From Listeria grayi DSM 20601 (lineage in GTDB: Bacteria; Bacillota; Bacilli; Lactobacillales; Listeriaceae): a DNA stretch of 64,000 nt. Under the pieces are notes generated by a model. The model ran no database searches, had not been told where the DNA came from, and worked only from the letters and a program-made list of their open reading frames with translations. The stretch spans positions 744,001 to 808,000 of the forward strand of contig NZ_GL538352.1 of the NCBI RefSeq assembly GCF_000148995.1, read 5' to 3'. Both the position numbers and the translations under genes were made by a program. Numbering within the stretch: the first letter of the stretch is position 1; every line of letters starts with the position of its first letter. Positions 30,171-38,338 of this stretch are shown here, piece by piece.

Positions 30171-30950
30171 ATGGATTTTTTCGAAATGGTAAGTAAACAT
30201 GTTTCCATGCTGACACGTAACGAACGAATTTTATTCGATTATGTGGTCAAGAACATGGATGTCATCAAGCACCAAAGTATACGTGAAGTAGCGGCAGAAT
30301 GCTTTGTTTCTACGACTACCTTTTTGAGGTTCGTAAGGAAACTAGGTTTTGTCGGTTATAGTGAATTTACAACAGTTCTAAAATTTACATTATTGGATAA
30401 AAAGCGTTCCAAACAATTACCGTTCGTTGTTGATCAGCAAGACTACCGCGAAGAATATTTAAAAAACATCATCGAATCCGTGCGTGTCTTGGAAGTAGAT
30501 AAGATCAACCGTATCACGGCAGTACTTCAAGATCGTCCGCGAATATACATCTTTGCTAAAGGGCTGAGCAAACATGCGGCCCAATATATCAAATACCTAT
30601 ATACGATGAGCGGCTTTTTTGTAGAATTCCCGGAAGATTATCAATATCGTCAGGCAGCAGCAGTCCATATTCAATCAACAGATATTGTTTTTATTCTTAC
30701 ATATGGCGGCCACGACATCGAATTGATCCAGATCGCCAGACAGCTAAAGAACACAAATCAAGTTCAAATGCTGGTATCGATCACCGGCGCAGACAATAAT
30801 ATCATTCAGAATATGAGTGACATCAATTTGTATATTTTTACAGATGAAATCGAGATTGCTTCACTAGATATCACCTCTAGGATCTCAACAATTGCTATTA
30901 TGGAATTGATTCTCTATCAATATATGGAAAATAAAAATAAACAGATGTAA
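30171..30950 (+). CDS. aguR: RpiR-family regulator of agmatine genes
   Basis: 259 residues. The N-terminal HTH_6 domain has IREVAAECFVSTTTFLRFVRKLGFVGYSEF and a C-terminal SIS-type sugar-phosphate-binding fold follows (IYIFAKGLSKHAAQYIKYLY; DIVFILTYGGHDIELIQIARQ). RpiR regulators accompany agmatine clusters in Listeria, and placement supports the same here. ATG 30165 abuts GGAGGA, so ATG 30171 (6 bases away) is the start. The likely target is the palindrome in front of ptcA (inference). Confidence 0.85.
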   Translation: MDFFEMVSKHVSMLTRNERILFDYVVKNMDVIKHQSIREVAAECFVSTTTFLRFVRKLGFVGYSEFTTVLKFTLLDKKRSKQLPFVVDQQDYREEYLKNIIESVRVLEVDKINRITAVLQDRPRIYIFAKGLSKHAAQYIKYLYTMSGFFVEFPEDYQYRQAAAVHIQSTDIVFILTYGGHDIELIQIARQLKNTNQVQMLVSITGADNNIIQNMSDINLYIFTDEIEIASLDITSRISTIAIMELILYQYMENKNKQM

Positions 30951-31022
30951 CTGGAAAAGTGGCTGGGACTTTGCGCTATTGGCAGTAAACTTAAGTAAGT
31001 GTATTGCCAAACTTTAGTTGCT

Positions 31023-31079
31023 ACATAAAAACCAGGGAAGAAAAGTAAAATTAATGCTTTTCTTTCCTGGTTTTTATGT
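31023..31079. terminator. Long terminator-like hairpin after aguR
   Basis: ACATAAAAACCAGG (31023-31036) and CCTGGTTTTTATGT (31066-31079) are perfect 14-base arms; the stem continues with AAGAAAAG/CTTTTCTT inside. Confidence 0.85.
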
Positions 31080-31141
31080 CCGAAACTCCTTTCATTTTTA
31101 GAAAAATTGCATAGGCCCTTTGCTTGGTGGAGCAGGTGTAG

Positions 31142-31402
31142 GGTAATTACCTTCGTAAAGGCGTATATTTACTTCCGGTTTTTATTAAGCTGAATTTTAA
31201 ACAGCCCGTAAAGCTCCGTTATAGTCCAAAAAGTGCTAACAGAGAGACTTTTGAGATCCGAAAGAACGATCGTGATTTTTGTGTTGGGGATATTTCTCCG
31301 GTAGAAATGGTGGAGATTTTAAAAATCGATGTAAAGAAAGACATACATATGGAATGTGAATCCAAGTATGGGACAGTCTATTACAGTACCCGAAATGTAT
31401 AA
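31142..31402 (+). pseudogene. Remnant with DUF3850-like segment
   Basis: An open stretch without a start codon, ending at TAA 31400-31402. Its core ETFEIRKNDRDFCVGDI is the hallmark of DUF3850 (ASCH/PUA-like) proteins common on phages and mobile elements. The following PVEMVEILKIDVKKDIH and YGTVYYSTRNV do not belong to that family as I know it, so this looks like a fusion of decayed pieces. Probably not expressed. Confidence 0.5.
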
Positions 31403-32009
31403 CAAAAGAGATTAAACCGTATTTATCTGATAATCCTTCTATTATGGAAAACAAGTAATTTAATATAATTATTGCTTGGGGTAGTCACGGAGACAAAATT
31501 TCCGTGAACTTATATAGAGAGAGGCTGGAATAATAACCATGAATACAAGTGAAGATTTTGGAAAGTTGCGTAGAATGATTGTAACAAAAACGATTAGAAC
31601 AGTTAGATGTGTTTGGATACTTAAAAAAGTAAGTGCATTTAGGAAATTGAATCAAAAGAAGATATCTGATAGACACTGAACATCTATATAAGACAAAGGA
31701 AGAAAATAAAAAATTCACATCGGATGAGATCCAAAGTTGAGGCTTGCAATCGGTTTATATCTGCAATAAGACGGATCTAACAAGTATAAATATACGTTAG
31801 TTGATATTGAAAAAAGCACCGATATTTCACGCCAAATGTTAAGCCTTTACCTGAAGGAACTTAAACTAAGTAGGTAGAGCCTTCTATTTTTATCCGATAT
31901 GTCTGTCGCTCGATGTGATATACCCATTTTCTAGGAAAAGGAGTATGTTTTTTTATCGCGGTTCCTACCAAGATTACTACGAAATCTTTAATAAAATCAG
32001 AAAAGCAAC
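31403..32009. other. Decayed intergenic stretch
   Basis: About 600 AT-rich bases with no gene I can support. A 46-codon frame (ATG 31539 to TGA 31677-31679, MNTSEDFGKLRRM..) and an open tail reading VDIEKSTDISRQMLSLYLKELKLS near 31801-31870, HTH-like in pattern, look like fragments. Neighbouring remnants suggest an old mobile-element insertion that has been eroding. Confidence 0.45.
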
Positions 32010-32038
32010 TTGACATGTGAACTATTGCGCAATAATAT
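32010..32038 (+). promoter_or_regulatory. Strong promoter with palindromic spacer
   Basis: TTGACA (32010-32015), 17-base spacer, TAATAT (32033-32038). The spacer ends in the perfect palindrome ATTGCGCAAT (32024-32033), a candidate operator overlapping the -10. It drives the small membrane protein gene at 32074. Confidence 0.65.
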
Positions 32039-32073
32039 TTTAGAATAGTCACAGATAATTCTACTAAAGGGGG

Positions 32074-32358
32074 ATGATTAGTATTAAGAAATTACTTACA
32101 TATACTATAATTTTACTGGCATGCTTTTCACATGTTTTAATTTTTTCAGGAACTTATGAAAAGCTACCAAATTGGTTGTTGGATAATAATATTTTCTTTT
32201 TGCTTTTTTTAATCGGTTTACCAATCGTTGCACTTTTCCTATTGGGATATTGTATGTTCCATAAGAAATTTTCTTGGCTGATCTTAATAGTATTTATGGT
32301 ATGTTTTATCGGTTTAATCAATAATAGTATGTTATTGCTAATAGGGTTTCAGATTTAA
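32074..32358 (+). CDS. Small three-helix membrane protein, unknown
   Basis: 94 residues with three hydrophobic segments (about 8-27, 40-60, 69-92) and no motif known to me. The ATG at 32074 directly follows AAAGGGGG, so the start may be a few codons downstream or initiation may be unusual. The good promoter at 32010 argues that it is expressed. It sits between decayed pieces and directly before the amidase remnant; it may belong to the same module. Confidence 0.55.
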   Translation: MISIKKLLTYTIILLACFSHVLIFSGTYEKLPNWLLDNNIFFLLFLIGLPIVALFLLGYCMFHKKFSWLILIVFMVCFIGLINNSMLLLIGFQI

Positions 32359-32372
32359 GTTACATCGCGGGA

Positions 32373-32778
32373 GTGAAATTAGATAAAATAATCTATGTTA
32401 ACTATACTTCTTTTGCTAAGAATGATAGCTTTACTTCCTTTTTTTTTAAGCGCAGCCTCTATAAGCAATGAAGATGTTTATGAACTGGGTGCTGAACAAA
32501 AAAATATAAATCCGTTTACATATCTATATAGCAAATGGAATAAAGAAATTGCGCAACTATTATATGCTAACTATGAATAGATAAACATATTGCCTATAAT
32601 TTAAGCGCAGGGACTTTAACAAGAAATCCCAATTATTGTTCCAAGCTAGTATATCAAGCTTATTACTATGGAACAGGGTATTGAAGTAGCGACAACTGGG
32701 TTGACATTCGTTTCGCCAGCAGCTATTCCTAATACATTTACTGGAAAGTATGCTCCTAAAAAAGTTGGTACATATTGA
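32373..32778 (+). pseudogene. Permuted papain-fold (YiiX/YycO-like) amidase remnant, copy 1
   Basis: The N-terminal part is missing, and the rest is split over frames: KIIYVNYTSFAKNDSF; then, after a nine-T run (32439-32447), LSAASISNEDVYELGAEQ to LYANYE; then KHIAYNLSAGTLTRNPNYCSKLVYQAYYYGTG; then GIEVATTGLTFVSPAAIPNTFTGKYAPKKVGTY to TGA 32776-32778. NPNYCSK..YQAYYYGTG holds the cysteine typical of the YiiX-like group, and the closing segment matches copy 2 at 47.5-47.8 kb. At least three frameshifts make it non-functional. Confidence 0.7.
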
Positions 32779-32800
32779 TAAAAAGAGGTGAAGATGTCTT

Positions 32801-33252
32801 ATGAAAAAAATCGTTATCGGAGTACTTGTGGTTATAGTACTAATTATTGCTGTAGTTGAAGGGAAGTACTATATCAATCTGTACTACCAAAAAATGCAAG
32901 CTAAAAAGCCCATAGAAGCTGCTATCAAGACTTCAAAAATCCCTCAAAAGGATATTTATGTGATGAAGGAAAACGAGTATGGTTCTGAATCTATAGGAGA
33001 TAGTGTTAAAAAAGAAATCACTACAAAGGAAGATTACCAAAATTGGAAACAGTTTGTTAGCAAGGAAAAAAATACGTAGATGGAAGTTCTTGGCATCAGA
33101 AGAAGGGTTGGGATAAAATAGATAAATGTGAAACATCCTATCAATTTGTCTATGACACTCATACTAAAAAAGTACGAAAATATTATATCCTTGCAGGAAA
33201 TTCAGTTAATTACAAAAAGAATAAACAATATTTTAGTTATCTTTTAAATTAG
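32801..33252 (+). pseudogene. Small membrane-anchored protein, frameshifted paralog of the gene at 47783
   Basis: The frame opens with MKKIVIGVLVV, an N-terminal anchor, and runs to TAG 33077-33079 (92 codons). After the seven-A run (33066-33072) the homology continues in the next frame: YVDGSSWHQKKGWDKIDKCE, then KKVRKYYILAGNSVNY, to TAG 33250-33252. The 151-residue paralog at 47783 shows the intact version (YVLAGNSISKK at the same place). One missing A (eight to seven) explains the break. Function unknown; always found directly after the amidase remnant. Confidence 0.75.
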
Positions 33253-33283
33253 TAAATAAATTTTTTATTATGTGTTCATTCGC

Positions 33284-33312
33284 AAGCTTCAGTTTTTGAC
33301 TGGAGCTTTTAT
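33284..33312 (+). terminator. Terminator after the copy-1 module
   Basis: AAGCTTCAGT (33284-33293) pairs with ACTGGAGCTT (33299-33308) with one wobble, then TTTTATT. Confidence 0.7.
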
Positions 33313-33374
33313 TATTCAATAAATTTTTAACTTGCCAAATAGAACGTTTGTTATTGTTGGAGGAGGTCATTTCA

Positions 33375-33549
33375 ATGACGTATGAAGATCAAGACATGCA
33401 AATCTATCCGAGCATACAGAAAATCTGTCAGAAGGGCAATAGGAAAATGGTACACATAGAAAATCCCCTATCACGACACTCTTTGTATCGATATGAAATC
33501 GTTCTTCGCCAGTGCCAAACGAGAATTAGATTTTTCTTGTTCGTCATAA
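33375..33549 (+). pseudogene. UvrX-like Y-family DNA polymerase, N-terminal remnant
   Basis: GGAGGAGG precedes ATG 33375 (MTYEDQDMQIYPSIQKICQKGN). The Y-family signature LCIDMKSFFAS is encoded in another frame at 33481-33513, ending at TAA 33547-33549. The palm core and the rest of the gene are missing. UvrX-like polymerases are common on plasmids, ICEs and prophages, so this is another trace of mobile DNA. From 33550 to 33630 nothing further is recognised. Confidence 0.65.
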
Positions 33550-33630
33550 GTAATGCAGGTCGCAGAGGACGCTCCTCACATCATCATTGTGTCCCGCGTA
33601 TCGCGTATGGGGGACTGTCTTCCCAAGCGC

Positions 33631-35034
33631 TCACTGAACAGAAGGAGCGGGGAAGTATAGAGAAAATGTGGTTCCTTCCCCGCGCTTACTTTTTACTTCG
33701 ATTCGCCCATGGTGTTGTTCTACTAACTGCTTAACAATGGTAAGACCGATACCGTATTCCCCATATTTTGTATCTGTACGCGATAGATCTGCTTTATAAA
33801 AACGTTCCCAAATCTGAGTCAATTCTGCTGGATCCATACCGATGCCGGTGTCCGTGATCGTGAGTAGCGTTTCTTTATAATTAGAAGTAGCTTGTAATGT
33901 GATCGTCCCTTTTTTGGTAAACTGAATGCTGTTTTTCACCACATTGATCACGATCTGAGTCAGTCGATCATAATCTGCGTAGATCTGGAGCGATTCAGGA
34001 GCGTCGATCTTGATCTCATTTCCAGTTTCCTTAACTAGCGGAAGCATTTGATCTTTGATCGTATTTAAAAATGGCAGCACTTTAAAAGAGGTTTGCTGCA
34101 GATGGACTTTATTGGAAATAATTCGTTCATAGTCCAGATTTTCATTTACTAATTTGGTCAGCCGTTTTGCTTCTTTTTCAATCAATGCTAAAGAGCGCGG
34201 AAATTGGTCGGCTGGAATCAAATCATTGACAAGTCCTTCAGAAAGGCCACTGATCGTGGTAAGTGGTGTGCGCATTTCATGAGACACATCTGCGATAAAC
34301 TGGCGACGGCGCTTTTCTTGGCGGTTGATTTCTGCTTTGGATCGCGCTAATGCCTGCACCATTTGGTTGAAATCGGTGGTCAAATCATCGATCTCATCAA
34401 GTTGTCCGCTCGTGAGTTGGATGTCGTAATTTCCTTGCGTGACCGTTTTTGTTGCTTTACGCAAGCGGTTGATCCGTTTGACCTGCATTTTTGAGAGCAG
34501 GAAACTGATTGCCAGGGCGATCACCACAGAGAAGATGATCGTGTAGAACATATAGGCATTGATTTTCCCAATGACGCGTTCTGTTCCGCTTACTGGAGAA
34601 TTCAAAATAATAATTCCTCGAAGCTCATTTTGCTCTAAAATCGGGATATAAACAATAGACATGGTTTGATTAAAACGATCATCCATTTGATGAGAGATGA
34701 TTTTGCCTTTTTCTAGCTGCTTTCTCTCAGCCATACTGATTTTGAAACTCGGCGGAAGTGGGCGATTGAAATTGGGATAAACGATTTGATTATTGGGCTT
34801 TAAAATCGTGTAATGGATATTTTTCACGCTCAATAAACGCTGATACGTATCTAAGACGGGTTTGGAAAGATCATCATCCGCAATTTTAACACCATATTCG
34901 CTTAGTTCATTGACACTACTTTCAAAGAAATAATTTTTAAAAAAATGCGAGGTCAAAAAACCAATCAGCAGACAAGCAATCAAAAGTGAGAGAAATTGGA
35001 CAGCAAACAATTGATATTGGAATTTAAATCTCAT
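33631..35034 (-). CDS. Sensor histidine kinase
   Basis: 467 residues. TM1 at about 9-30, an extracytoplasmic sensor of about 130 residues, TM2 at about 163-185, HAMP (LRKATKTVTQGNYDIQLTSGQLDEIDDL), HisKA with the phospho-acceptor His in FIADVSHEMRTPLTTISG, and HATPase_c with N box NVVKNSIQF and G box TDTGIGM. It overlaps the response-regulator gene by ATGA. Its gene position next to an ABC exporter matches lmo1508 as I recall it. The signal is unknown; antimicrobials or envelope stress would be typical. Confidence 0.93.
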   Translation of the reverse strand: MRFKFQYQLFAVQFLSLLIACLLIGFLTSHFFKNYFFESSVNELSEYGVKIADDDLSKPVLDTYQRLLSVKNIHYTILKPNNQIVYPNFNRPLPPSFKISMAERKQLEKGKIISHQMDDRFNQTMSIVYIPILEQNELRGIIILNSPVSGTERVIGKINAYMFYTIIFSVVIALAISFLLSKMQVKRINRLRKATKTVTQGNYDIQLTSGQLDEIDDLTTDFNQMVQALARSKAEINRQEKRRRQFIADVSHEMRTPLTTISGLSEGLVNDLIPADQFPRSLALIEKEAKRLTKLVNENLDYERIISNKVHLQQTSFKVLPFLNTIKDQMLPLVKETGNEIKIDAPESLQIYADYDRLTQIVINVVKNSIQFTKKGTITLQATSNYKETLLTITDTGIGMDPAELTQIWERFYKADLSRTDTKYGEYGIGLTIVKQLVEQHHGRIEVKSKRGEGTTFSLYFPAPSVQ

Positions 35035-35723
35035 TGATCATCAGCTACTTCCTCAAATTTATAACCTACTCCCCAAATCGTAAACAAGTAATGCTGCTTT
35101 TGATTGGCGATTTTTTGACGCAGCCGTTTGATATGGACATCGACTGTGCGTTCATCTCCGTAAAATTGATAACCCCACACTTGCTCCAGCAACTGTTCCC
35201 TCGAAAAAACTTGCCGCGGATGCTGCAAAAAGAAATAAAGCAGATCAAATTCTTTCGGTGTAAGTGCACCTAGTGGTTTCCCTAGATGAAGGACTTCGCG
35301 AGTCTGCAAATCCACTACAAAATCTTTTGTACGGATGATCGAACTAGGTTGAGAGCCCTCGACTTTATGATGACGCCGTTTGACTGCTTTAATGCGCGCC
35401 AAAAGCGTGATTGGACTAAATGGTTTGATCACATAATCATCTGCACCCATTTCCAGCCCTAGAACTTGATCGGATTCCGACTCTTTTGCTGTTAAAATAA
35501 TGATCGGAACATCGCTTGCTTCTCTTATTTTTTTACAGATCGTCATGCCATCCAAGGAAGGGAGCATAAGGTCGATAATGACAAATTCCCAGTCTTCTTC
35601 TAAAAAGCGGTCTAGTCCTTCTTGACCGTCATGAATAAAAGTTGCCGTTATCGTTTCTTTCATGAAAAACAATTCCATCATTTCGCAGACGCTATGGTTA
35701 TCTTCAATCATTAATAATTTCAA
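35031..35723 (-). CDS. OmpR-family response regulator
   Basis: 230 residues. Receiver domain with the acidic pocket MIEDN, phospho-acceptor Asp51 in FVIIDLMLP, Thr in IILTAKES and Lys in YVIKPFSP. The C-terminal winged helix has LTPKEFDLLYFFLQHPRQVFSREQLLEQVWGY and RTVDVHIKRLRQKI. The start is TTG at 35723, with AGAGGTGG upstream. It forms an operon with the kinase and is divergent from the ABC exporter, its likely target. Confidence 0.95.
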   Translation of the reverse strand: MKLLMIEDNHSVCEMMELFFMKETITATFIHDGQEGLDRFLEEDWEFVIIDLMLPSLDGMTICKKIREASDVPIIILTAKESESDQVLGLEMGADDYVIKPFSPITLLARIKAVKRRHHKVEGSQPSSIIRTKDFVVDLQTREVLHLGKPLGALTPKEFDLLYFFLQHPRQVFSREQLLEQVWGYQFYGDERTVDVHIKRLRQKIANQKQHYLFTIWGVGYKFEEVADDQ

Positions 35724-35826
35724 ATCGTTCCACCTCTTTTATAACTACTTTAAAGCTAGCGAAAAACAAGCAGATTTGCAAGCACTTTTGCCGATTTTTG
35801 AAAGTTTAAAAGCTTTATCATACTTT

Positions 35827-35857
35827 GTTCACAGTTCGTTCATATCTTGCCGATAAT
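35827..35857 (+). promoter_or_regulatory. ABC exporter promoter with GTTC repeats
   Basis: TTCACA (35828-35833), 18-base spacer, GATAAT (35852-35857). GTTCA (35827-35831), GTTCG (35834-35838) and GTTCA (35838-35842) cluster at and just after the -35, as OmpR-type regulators often bind short repeats. The regulator link is inference. Confidence 0.45.
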
Positions 35858-35888
35858 CTAAAAAAGAACCAAGGAATGGAGGAAACTG

Positions 35889-37352
35889 ATGATGAATTTT
35901 TTAAAACGTGCACTGCTTAATCTAAAAGAGCGCAGAGGAAGGGCCATTTTACAATTTATTGTATTTACTGTCGTTTGTGCTTTCGTCTTATCGGGATTTG
36001 CGATCCAGTCGGCGACAAATATCGCAACCAAGCAAGCCAGAGAAAAACTCGGATCGACTGTCACGCTATCGGTCGACCGCGATAAACAGCGTGAAAAGAT
36101 GCAGAGCCAGCAAGGAGAACGGCCAAAATTCGAGAGCAGCCCGATCGCTGTATCCGCGGCAGAAAAAGTAGCTTCCTTGAATCATGTCAGCACTTATAAT
36201 CTATATTCCAGTACCCAAGCGCTTGCCAGCGGCTTTGACCCGATCAAGTCTTCTGGGGATGACTCCGATAATCAAGACAGCTCGAATTCCCAAGGCGGTT
36301 TTGGAGGAGCGAGAGGCGGGCAGGGAATGACACAGGCTGATCTCAGCGTCAGTGGGGTTTTAGACAGTGCTAGCTCAACAGATTTCGATGCGAAAACCAG
36401 CGTCCTTACCTCCGGCAAAGCCATTACAAGCGATGACACTTCGAAAAACGTCGCATTAGTGGAAGCGACGTTGGCAGAAGCGAATGACTGGAAAATCGGT
36501 GATACATTTAAAATCAAATCCAGCGATAAAAAACACACCGTCAAATTAAAAATCGTGGGTATTTATACCAATAAATCCAGCAGCAGCGATTCAGCTGCTA
36601 ATTTTTCCTTTTTAAATCCCTATAACAAAATCTATACGCCATACACAGTTGCTAATACTTTAAAAGGCTCCAGCTATAAAAACAAAGTTGATTCGGCGGT
36701 CTATTCGATGGACGATGCGAAAAATATCAGTTCGTTTGTAAGTGCCGCTAAAAAACAAAAAGCGGTGGACTACGACGTCTATCAATTAGATGCTAATGAC
36801 GCGCTGTACCAACAAATGGTGGGTCCAATCAACAATGTCGCCTCCTTTGCTAAAATAATCGTCTATGTAGTAAGTATTGCTGGTGCATTGATCTTGGCAC
36901 TGCTGATCATTATGCAAGTCCGTGCCAGAAAATATGAAATGGGTGTTTTACTTGCGATCGGTGAAAAACGCAGCAAATTGATTGGTCAGTTTTTTGTCGA
37001 ATTACTTATCGTTGCATTGCTCGCCTTTGCAGTATCAGCAGCTGGCAGCCATTATCTAGCACAAGCAGCAGGGAATAAATTACTGGATAACCAAAATAGT
37101 TCAGAAAAAACAACCCAGCCAACCAATCAGCAAAACGGCAGACCAAATGGTGGCTTTGGTGGTTTCGGAGGTCAGCCAACGAATACGAACACAAAACAAA
37201 CTGCGATCACCGCTCTAAATGTGCACATCAGCTTAGCCGATCTAGTGAAAATGGGATTGATCGGCATTGGAATCACATTCTTTGCTGTTGCTGTCCCAGC
37301 CATTTTCGTAGTACGTTTGAATCCAAAAGAAATTTTAACTAAACAGGAGTAG
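35889..37352 (+). CDS. ABC transporter permease (FtsX/MacB-like)
   Basis: 487 residues. One N-terminal helix (about 19-39), a large extracytoplasmic MacB-like domain with Ser/Gly-rich linkers (NSQGGFGGARGGQG near 140, PNGGFGGFGG near 420), and three C-terminal helices (about 320-345, 365-392, 455-480) as in FtsX-type permeases. ATG 35889 and 35892 follow GGAGG. It pairs with the ATPase gene 9 bases downstream and is divergent from the two-component system. Substrate unknown; the group often exports antimicrobial or lipid-like compounds. Confidence 0.9.
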   Translation: MMNFLKRALLNLKERRGRAILQFIVFTVVCAFVLSGFAIQSATNIATKQAREKLGSTVTLSVDRDKQREKMQSQQGERPKFESSPIAVSAAEKVASLNHVSTYNLYSSTQALASGFDPIKSSGDDSDNQDSSNSQGGFGGARGGQGMTQADLSVSGVLDSASSTDFDAKTSVLTSGKAITSDDTSKNVALVEATLAEANDWKIGDTFKIKSSDKKHTVKLKIVGIYTNKSSSSDSAANFSFLNPYNKIYTPYTVANTLKGSSYKNKVDSAVYSMDDAKNISSFVSAAKKQKAVDYDVYQLDANDALYQQMVGPINNVASFAKIIVYVVSIAGALILALLIIMQVRARKYEMGVLLAIGEKRSKLIGQFFVELLIVALLAFAVSAAGSHYLAQAAGNKLLDNQNSSEKTTQPTNQQNGRPNGGFGGFGGQPTNTNTKQTAITALNVHISLADLVKMGLIGIGITFFAVAVPAIFVVRLNPKEILTKQE

Positions 37353-37361
37353 GTGAGAGTA

Positions 37362-38042
37362 ATGACGCAAATTTTAGCATTTCAAAATATCCAATATTGG
37401 TATCAAAATCCAGAAAGTAAAATCCTGAATGATGTCAGTCAAACATTTGAAGCAGGTAAATTCTATACGATCGTGGGCCGATCCGGGTCCGGGAAGACAA
37501 CCTTTTTATCATTGGCAGGAGGGCTTGATAGTCCAAATCAAGGAGATATTTATTACAAAGATCAGAATATCCGCAAAATGGGCTTGCAGAAATATCGTAA
37601 TAAAGGCGTGTCGATTATTTTTCAAAGCTACAATCTGTTGACGTACATGACGGCGCTGCAAAACGTTCTAACTGCAATGGAGATCACCAAAGTCCGGAAG
37701 AGGAATAAAAAGAAAGTGGCACTCGAAATGCTAGCAAAAGTAGGAATCACAGAAGCAATGGCCAAACAGAAAGTGCTAACGCTTAGTGGTGGTCAGCAGC
37801 AGCGTGTTGCCATTGCCCGAGCACTATGTTGTGAAACTGAACTGATCGTTGCCGATGAACCGACCGGTAACCTCGATGATAAAAGCAGCAAAGAAGTCAT
37901 CACTATTTTTCAAAATTTGGCACACGATGTAGGGAAATGTGTCATCATGGTCACGCATGATCTGGAAATCGCCAAAGTTTCTGATGTGACGTTGACATTG
38001 AAGGCGGGAAAATTCCTCGAAAAAGCAGGAAACGTTTATTGA
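37362..38042 (+). CDS. ABC transporter ATP-binding protein
   Basis: 226 residues, LolD/MacB-type ATPase. Walker A GRSGSGKTT near 39, Q-loop FQSYNLL, signature LSGGQQQRVAIARAL near 140, Walker B LIVADEPTGNLD, H-loop VTHD. The frame opens at GTG 37353, but AGGTGAG fits the ATG at 37362. Its stop codon lies within the alaS promoter. It works with the permease above. Confidence 0.95.
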   Translation: MTQILAFQNIQYWYQNPESKILNDVSQTFEAGKFYTIVGRSGSGKTTFLSLAGGLDSPNQGDIYYKDQNIRKMGLQKYRNKGVSIIFQSYNLLTYMTALQNVLTAMEITKVRKRNKKKVALEMLAKVGITEAMAKQKVLTLSGGQQQRVAIARALCCETELIVADEPTGNLDDKSSKEVITIFQNLAHDVGKCVIMVTHDLEIAKVSDVTLTLKAGKFLEKAGNVY

Positions 38043-38067
38043 CAACCTGACGTGCCTTCTATATAAT
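38039..38067 (+). promoter_or_regulatory. alaS promoter
   Basis: TTGACA (38039-38044), 17-base spacer, TATAAT (38062-38067): a perfect consensus, overlapping the stop of the ATPase gene. Confidence 0.9.
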
Positions 38068-38079
38068 TTGGTTAAATAC

Positions 38080-38310
38080 TAAATCAAGATATGAGTCTGA
38101 AGGAATATGATGACGATCATACGCATAACAGAGAGGCAATCCGTTCGCTGAAAGGATGCCATGTAGTAATTGTCCATTGCTCTCCTTCGAAATCAAGACT
38201 CCGCAGTTCTGCGTTAACGACTATAAAGAGGTAATGATAAAGTCTACATCATTGCAAACAGGGTGGTACCGCGATCAGTCGTCCCTGTAGCAATGAAGTG
38301 GGCTTTTTTT
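38080..38310 (+). promoter_or_regulatory. T-box riboswitch leader of alaS
   Basis: T-box AGGGTGGTACCGCG is at 38260-38273. The likely specifier is GCT (Ala) at 38148-38150. The terminator is formed by a long stem enclosing the T-box: AAGTCTAC, TCATTGC and CAGGG (38240-38263) pair with CCCTG, GCAATGA and GTGGGCTT (38283-38305), then TTTTT. No separate downstream hairpin is seen. The 5' limit is approximate. Confidence 0.9.
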
Positions 38311-38338
38311 GCTTATAAAAAAGAGGAGGAACTTTGAA

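Noticed and set aside
31539-31679. 46-codon frame in the decayed region
   Set aside because: No recognisable protein, no close RBS and surrounded by fragments; not called as a gene.
33348-33734. A 128-codon plus-strand frame overlapping the kinase gene
   Set aside because: Only its start resembles a UvrX N terminus; the rest is antisense to the kinase gene and the polymerase signature is in another frame, so it is treated as a remnant.
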